This document shows positions 58,501-64,000 of a stretch of DNA of 64,000 nucleotides, piece after piece; positions within the stretch are counted from its first letter, which is position 1, and each line of letters begins with the position of its first letter. This DNA is from Siphonodentalium dalli (taxonomy: Eukaryota; Mollusca; Scaphopoda; Gadilida; Siphonodentaliidae): positions 73,881,980-73,945,979 of the forward strand of contig CP136063.1 of the NCBI GenBank assembly GCA_032622095.1, read 5' to 3'. A program made the position numbers and the translations under genes. The notes under the pieces were generated by a model. The model saw only the letters and a list, made by a program, of their open reading frames with translations, ran no database searches and had not been told where the DNA came from.

Positions 58501-59740
58501 CGTGTTTTCAAATATGATGGTAAAATCATTGGAAGGGTTCAGAACTTCACTTATTTTGAAAATAAACTTCAGACGATCTGGCTCTTTCGCGGCAGCAAAA
58601 ACAACTCTTGTAGAAAAGGCTAAAAAAAGCTATGTACGCATTAATTGGAAAGTCTAGAAAAAATTGCATGTCGATCAGAAATATGTTTTATCTCTTTGAT
58701 TCCTTGGTTTCGCCTATTGCTTTGTATGGATGTGAAATTTGGGGATTTGCTAACAACGATATAGTTGAAAACTTACACCGGAGATTCATTAAACACATCT
58801 TAAGATTAAAACCATCTACCCCGAATTACATGGTATATGGCGAAAGCGGACGGCTACCGCTTAGTATAATGATTAACACACGAATGATCAAGTTTTGGTG
58901 CAAAGTGGTAAACAACGAAGATCGCATATACAGCAAATTACTATATAAGTTAGCTTATAGCTTATCACATGAAAATGATTACTGTTTTCCATGGCTCCGT
59001 AAGATTTGCGACTTTATGCTTGATTCTAGTCAATCCCACTTATTGGCAGCTGATCGAATTCAGAATGTAGACCAGCTAACTGATTATGTAAGATGCTGCC
59101 TTATAGAAAAATTTGTTTCGAGTTGGTCGACAGACATTGATAACTCTAGCAAAGGTATCATTTATAGAATATACAAGCACAATTTCCACTTTGAAGAATA
59201 TCTAGATTGTAGTAATAGAAACGATCGAGAACTTTATGTAAATTCCGAACGTGCAACCACAAACTCCCAGTTGAGGTGGGTAGATGGCAAAACATTGATC
59301 TCGAAGATCGTATTTGCACGCTATGCTCTTCGACAAGAGTTGGCGATGAATTCCACTACTGGTTTAAGTGTGAACACTTTAATTTTCTTAAAAACCGCCT
59401 ACTGCCGAAAGAATTCACTGAAAGACCAAATGCTATAGTCATGAGCGAATTACTAAATACAAAAGACAAACATTTATATCGCCGGCTATGTATATTAATA
59501 CGACACATTATAAAGGAATTTAATTAGATTAGGAAGGTGTATTACCCATTGATTCAATGATATCATAAATGTGTATATTACAGCGATGTTACATGTATAT
59601 CTGATCATATGTCTTTTATATAACACTGCTATGTTCTAGATAAACCATGTTGACCACATGTATATATGTAAATATTGTACACATATAATTATCTCCATAC
59701 CTTTATTAAGGGAGTGAGAAATAAATGAATTGAATACCAA
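55553..59740 (+). mobile_element. Near full-length LINE (APE-type endonuclease, CR1/L2/Jockey-like)
   Basis: In order: a small upstream frame (55553-55843, Asn/Tyr-rich, perhaps an ORF1 remnant), ORF2 with endonuclease from about 55865, RT, and a C-terminal Cys/His region to 59527, then a 3' UTR ending near aataaatgaattgaat (about 59720). Several stops and shifts, mostly at 56758 and 57000-57300. Not active. Confidence 0.8.
55865..59527 (+). pseudogene. LINE ORF2 (endonuclease-RT), frameshifted
   Basis: The frame is open from about 55865, before the GTG at 55987. Endonuclease: SINVCGLRQQLHYPEF, FMETKTDD, LGAIYIPQESS and TGDFNSRV, to a TGA at 56758 and onward in frame (KDASVVDYSIC). A decayed linker (57000-57300) precedes the RT (57299-58192): PKNYRPITLLSCFGKLFTKI and AFIDFEKAFDKVW. 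Then a TGA at 58190, RQGDNLSPLLF, and the active-site ILYADDTVILA at about 58340-58375. After a shift at about 58570-58630 comes the C-terminal region (LYGCEIWGFAN, SGRLPLSIMINTRMIKFWCK), and a last shift near 59280 gives CTLCSSTRVGDEFHYWFKC, a Cys/His finger. At least two stops and four shifts. Confidence 0.82.
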
Positions 59741-59950
59741 GAAACAGTAGCTAAGTATACACCCGGAGGGCGGATTATTCTCTATATATTTTTCAAACAC
59801 CCCTTCCATGTGAATTACAATCATTTCCAATGTAAACGTGTAACACTAAATGGGATAGTCAATTGTGTTTTTACAAGGAGTATAGCATGGAGGGGAAGTT
59901 GCATTTGTTTTACTTTAATAAAGTATAAATAACCCACCAATCAGCATTAG

Positions 59951-60653
59951 TTGAGTCACAGTTAATGGGCATAAAGTCCCAAAAATAAGGTTTTAATCGA
60001 ATTTATATATCAGTATACTAATATAAGGAACTCAAGTTATGAAAGAATTACCAAATGGCCGGAAAAACATAACCCGAATACAAGCACAAAACACAAAATA
60101 CCGGGCATATGTCGCCTGTTTCCTATAAATAACATACTCAGCTACAACTCTGCAGCGATAAAATTGTTCTGAACGCTAAATTAACGGAGTTTAAACAATT
60201 TTCACCATTAGTGACTCATCGCCATCCATATCGCCATTTTATTTTCTATACTTGTTCAATCGGAAGTTGGATAGACCGGTGTTCTGCAACAAATAGTATG
60301 TCGGAACACATGCACTTTTTTCAGAACACCGGTTCCCTTCCCACGATGCTAAGAAACAAAATGGCGATATGGATGGCGACGAGTCACTCGTCGCTAATGG
60401 TGAAAAATGTGTTTAACTCCGTTAATTTGGCGTCCGGAACGATTTTATCGCTGCAGAGTTGTAGCTGAGTATGTTATTTATAGGAAACAGGCGACATATG
60501 TCCGGTATTTTGTGCTGGTATTTGGGATATGTTTGTCCGGCCATTTGGTAATTCTTTCATAACTTCATTAACTTGAGTTACTTATATTAGTATACCGATT
60601 TATAAATTCGATAAAACCTTATTTTTGGGACTGTATGTCCAGTAACTGTGGTT
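59951..60653. mobile_element. Foldback element, arms of about 330 bp
   Basis: The two halves are inverted copies. The left arm (gtcccaaaaataaggtttta at 59977 onward) matches the reverse complement of the right arm ending near 60630, and pairing continues inward through cgacatatg, tcctataaataacatactcagctac and atcgccatccatatcgccatttt to accggtgttctg/cagaacaccggt, around an approximately 40-base centre near 60295-60330. No coding frame. Probably a non-autonomous DNA element. Confidence 0.75.
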
Positions 60654-60769
60654 GAATGCTTGGAAACAGTGAAACACCTGCGCACTTGGTCAGCTTCCGA
60701 AGCTCCATGAATTTTGTTCCCAGTTCTCTGTTTCCTATTCTCAGATGATATTTCATATATCATTTAAGT

Positions 60770-61560
60770 GACCAGAAGCATGGCGGCCACCCGGGAATCC
60801 TTGCATATTCGAGCGGTGCCACCCGGTGGGCGTCCATATAGCAGGGACGCGGCCATATAGCCCCTACCATATTTTTTGAAAATTGGGCTGAAGTCGTGCA
60901 TAGGATGTCAAAATAGCACTTTTTTGTTACTAAATCTGTTGCGGAGTAAGAACCATCGCGGCCACCCGGGAATCCTTGCATTTTCGTGCAGTGCCACCCA
61001 GTGGGCATCTATAGAATAGGGACGCGACCATATAGCCCCATCCAAATTTTCGAAAATTGGTCAGAAGTCGTGCATGGGCTGTCAAAATAGTACTTGTTGT
61101 TACTACATGTAAATCGGCTGCGTATCCAGAACAATGGAGGCCATCGGGAATCCTTGCATTTTCCTGCGGTGCCACCCAGAGGGCGTCCAGTGAGCAGGGA
61201 CTCGGCATCAATAGGACAGGGATGCGACCATATAGGGCTTCCACATTTTCGAAAATTGGGCTGAAGTCGTGAATGGGGTGTCAAAATGCAACTTTTGTTA
61301 CTCAATCTGTTGCCTAGCCTGAATCATGGCTGCCACCCGGGAGTCCTTGCATTTTCGTGTGGTACCACCCAGCAGGCGTCCAAAGAGCAGGGACGTGGCC
61401 ATATATCCCCTTCCATATTTTTGAAAATTGGGCTGAAGTCGTGCATGGGATGTAAAAATAGCACCCTTTTTTATTAAATCTGTTGCGGAGTAAGAACCAT
61501 GGCGGCCACCCGGGAATTCTTGCGTTTTCGTGCCGTGCCGCCCGGTGGTGTTAAGTGTTG
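60770..61560 (+). repeat. Tandem repeat, about 175-bp unit, 4.5 copies
   Basis: Copies start at 60780, 60955, 61133, 61326 and 61498 with catggcggccacccgggaat, and each includes gaaaattgggctgaagtcgt. One unit is longer (193 bp). Open frames in it are repeat-driven. Confidence 0.82.
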
Positions 61561-61879
61561 GTTAAGGTCATAATCTATGTTAGAACACATTTATTAGTGA
61601 AAACAACTTAAAACAATGTCCATAATGTGGGTTGAAAAAAATTTGCACAAACAATTTGTTTCAGGCCTCTGAGATGCACCCACCCCGCCCGGTATAGGTA
61701 TGTTTTTGGAAGATCTCCCCTGTATTACTTATATCGTATACATACCCTGTTCCTAAGTGCCTGTAAATGCCATAACCTGCCTTAGAACACAATTATTAAT
61801 GGATATATTTGAAAACAACTTAAAACAACGGCAAAAATGTGAATAGAAAAAACAAATTCGGGCCTCTTCGGACCCACCC

Positions 61880-62760
61880 ACCCCGGCCTTGTATGATAAA
61901 ACTTTTGTGCGACCCCCCCCCCCCCCCCCCCGTCGTGGTGATAAATAAATACCCCCCCTACTGTTAAAGGTGAGAAATAAATTTTATCCCGATGATAAAC
62001 AATATTAGTGGCACGACCACTTTCATGCCCCCCCCCCCACAAATAATTTTTATCCTGGTGACCTAACAACATTAGTGGAGATGACCTTTTTGACGGCAGG
62101 TCTTAAGATTCGATGAGAATCACCGAATCGATTCTCGTAATGTTTCTCGTGAAACTTTTCAGTGCTTTATGTCCTTTATGACTAATTTGATGCAGCATTT
62201 GATTCTCGCAAAATTAAATGTATTTTGAGCCCTGTGACGGTATCAATGAATTGATTGATATTGACATATATATTTGTTCTGACACCCCCCCCCCCCAATA
62301 ATTTTTTTCTGGTGACCGAACAACCTTAGTGGACATGAGTCACATGACCGCTTTGACGTATCAATAAATTGGTTGATAATGAGACATGAATATTTGTTCT
62401 GACAACCCGCCACTGTTGTGTTGATAAGGAAATGTTATCCTGGAGACCGAATTATTTGACTGTATTAAATGGGTTGATAATGACATAAATATTTGTTCTG
62501 ACAACCCCCCCCCCCCCCCCCCTCCCCCCAAAAAAAAATATCCTGGTGACCGAACAACCTTAGTTGACATGAGTCACATGTCCGCTCTGATGTACCAATA
62601 AATTTGTTGATAATGACATAAATGTGGCGAGAAGTAAATATTATCCTGGAGACCGAACCACATTAATGGACTTGGCCAATTATTTGACGGTATCAATAAA
62701 TTGGTTGGTAATGATAAAAATATTTTTTTTTCCATACAGGTATGAAGTAAATTCAAGTAA
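61880..62760 (+). repeat. Degenerate tandem repeat with poly-C tracts, about 105-130 bp unit
   Basis: Units with atcctggtgaccgaacaac, a tcaataaattggttgataat block and tatttgttctgaca, several followed by long C runs (61914-61932, 62027-62037, 62285-62296, 62506-62522). No gene recognised. Confidence 0.7.
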
Positions 62761-63284
62761 TTGAATATTTTTTGAATAAATATGTATACTATTTTATAAC
62801 AAACATATATATTTATTTAATTAGTTTTAATAAATTACATCTTTGTGAACTATATATGCTTTGAATTATCTAGCTGACTAACCCATGCCCATCATGTCAC
62901 TTTCAGTGTACAAGTGCCTATTCCAAAAACAGTCTTATTTGAGATTTGTCGGCAAGGTGATCGGATTGTGATGCCCATGTCACAGGTCTGACCCTCCTCG
63001 AAACCAAGGTGTAAATTTGATTCAGGGTTTGCACCACATGGACTTGTATCAATGTTCCCAAAACCAGAACAAGTGAAAGAATCTCTTTAAAAAAAAATTC
63101 TATCCCGGTATCAGATATCCTAAACTTAGTATATTTGACACTCATTGTTTTTACAAATTAATTATATTCATCATTTCTGGTTTTGAGACAACTGATACAA
63201 GTGCATGTTTTCAAATCCCTGAACCAAACCGACACATTTGCCACCAAGGCGGGTCATATGACACACTTAGAAAAATACCTGTGT

Positions 63285-63480
63285 CGGCCCAAATGTGTTA
63301 TCTGACACACGCGACACACTTTCTGAGGACAAATTGGCCGACGTGTTTGGATAATTTTTGTGTGACACACCTAGAAAAACGTCTGTGACGGTCCAAATGT
63401 GTTATCTTACACACGCAACAAACATTCTGAGGACAAACTGGCCGACACGTTTGGATAAATTTTTCATAATTATATGTGTC
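63285..63480 (+). repeat. Tandem pair, about 105-bp unit
   Basis: ccaaatgtgttatctgacac at 63289 recurs with changes at 63394, each followed by ttctgaggacaaa and tggccgac. The wider area (63220-63600) is rich in tgtgtcag.. / gacacac repeats. Confidence 0.65.
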
Positions 63481-63759
63481 AGATAACTTTTTGACCGACA
63501 CAGGCTTTTTTGCAGGTGTGTCATTTGACCTGGTGTATTACTATAGATGTGTCAGATGACCTGGATTCTGAGGTAAATTTATGTGTCAGATGACACAGAA
63601 AAAATTAACAGTAAATGCAGCCCAATTTTCGAAAATATGGAAGGGGCTATACATTGGTCAACACATTCAAACATGCATAAATGTCATAATACACGTGTCG
63701 TTAGCAAAACATGTTCTTACTTCATATTATAGTACGTAGTTAGTTATGCATCTGGTTGG

Positions 63760-63925
63760 TCCCTATATATTATATGGACAATGAATGGCTTGGAGTTGAC
63801 TATGCCAAAATAGTGGTCCTCGAGGAGGAAATACACGAGCTGCAGGCGAGTGGACTATTCCTCCTCGAGGACCACTATTTTGGCATAGTCAACGACAAGA
63901 CATTCATTATTTATTATATTATATC
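63760..63925. repeat. Palindrome with 36-bp perfect core arms
   Basis: Left arm 63795-63830 (gttgactatgcc to gaggaggaa) is the exact inverse of 63858-63893, with a 27-base loop. Pairing continues less perfectly outward to about 63760 and 63925. Likely a small foldback or MITE. Confidence 0.75.
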
Positions 63926-64000
63926 GAACATTGGTGCCAATTCTCACACAATGTCTCTGTCTGATTTTGTCACATTTTTAATTACCGTGAATTTTGTAAA

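Overview
The window reads as nuclear DNA of an invertebrate animal: AT-rich, gene-poor, crowded with retrotransposons and satellites, with small isolated coding exons carrying spliceosomal sites. There is no prokaryotic layout, rRNA or CRISPR. Penelope, DIRS-like, LINE, Helitron-like and KRBA2-like integrase elements together with a TSP1/collagen gene fit a marine invertebrate (mollusc-like or another lineage). The species cannot be fixed from sequence alone.

One host gene is supported. It lies on the minus strand across 13247-40347 and runs past both ends. Seven exons are recognisable, in transcription order: TSP1-A (40347-40186), TSP1-B (33393-33226), a 39-codon exon Y2 (32829-32713), TSP1-C (32331-32164), Y1 (31864-31748), collagen 1 (21937-21797) and collagen 2 (13381-13247). 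All have AG/GT borders in phase 1-1. The TSP1+Y pair is a tandem duplication of about 1 kb, and Gly-X-Y register is kept across the collagen junction. The product is probably a secreted or pericellular TSP1/collagen mosaic protein.

The rest is mobile DNA, much of it in that gene's introns. 1-735: Ty3/Gypsy gag remnant. 3313-4522 and 6948-8090: Helitron-like elements flanking a TIR transposon with a broken KRBA2-like integrase gene (4656-6943). 10790-16740: two LINE remnants and a long mosaic repeat. 18060-21350: satellites. 22213-25018 and 35718-39165: two copies of a larger Helitron-like family. 25040-31290: four or five LINE fragments. 33750-35395: 44-bp satellite. 41318-46464: a complete DIRS-group tyrosine-recombinase retrotransposon with open frames and split direct repeats. 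47369-50480: Helitron-like concatemer. 50522-53290: Penelope-like element. 53920-55470: inverted copy of the mosaic repeat with a TTAA-flanked MITE. 55560-59740: nearly full LINE. 59951-63893: a foldback element, satellites and a palindrome.

Repeat copies inside the window act as empty sites for each other, so three insertions can be read directly: a LINE at 14272-15642, a MITE at 54303-54884 and a palindromic insert near 36206-36717. Nearly all transposon genes are broken. The exception is the DIRS-group element, whose frames and catalytic residues look intact.
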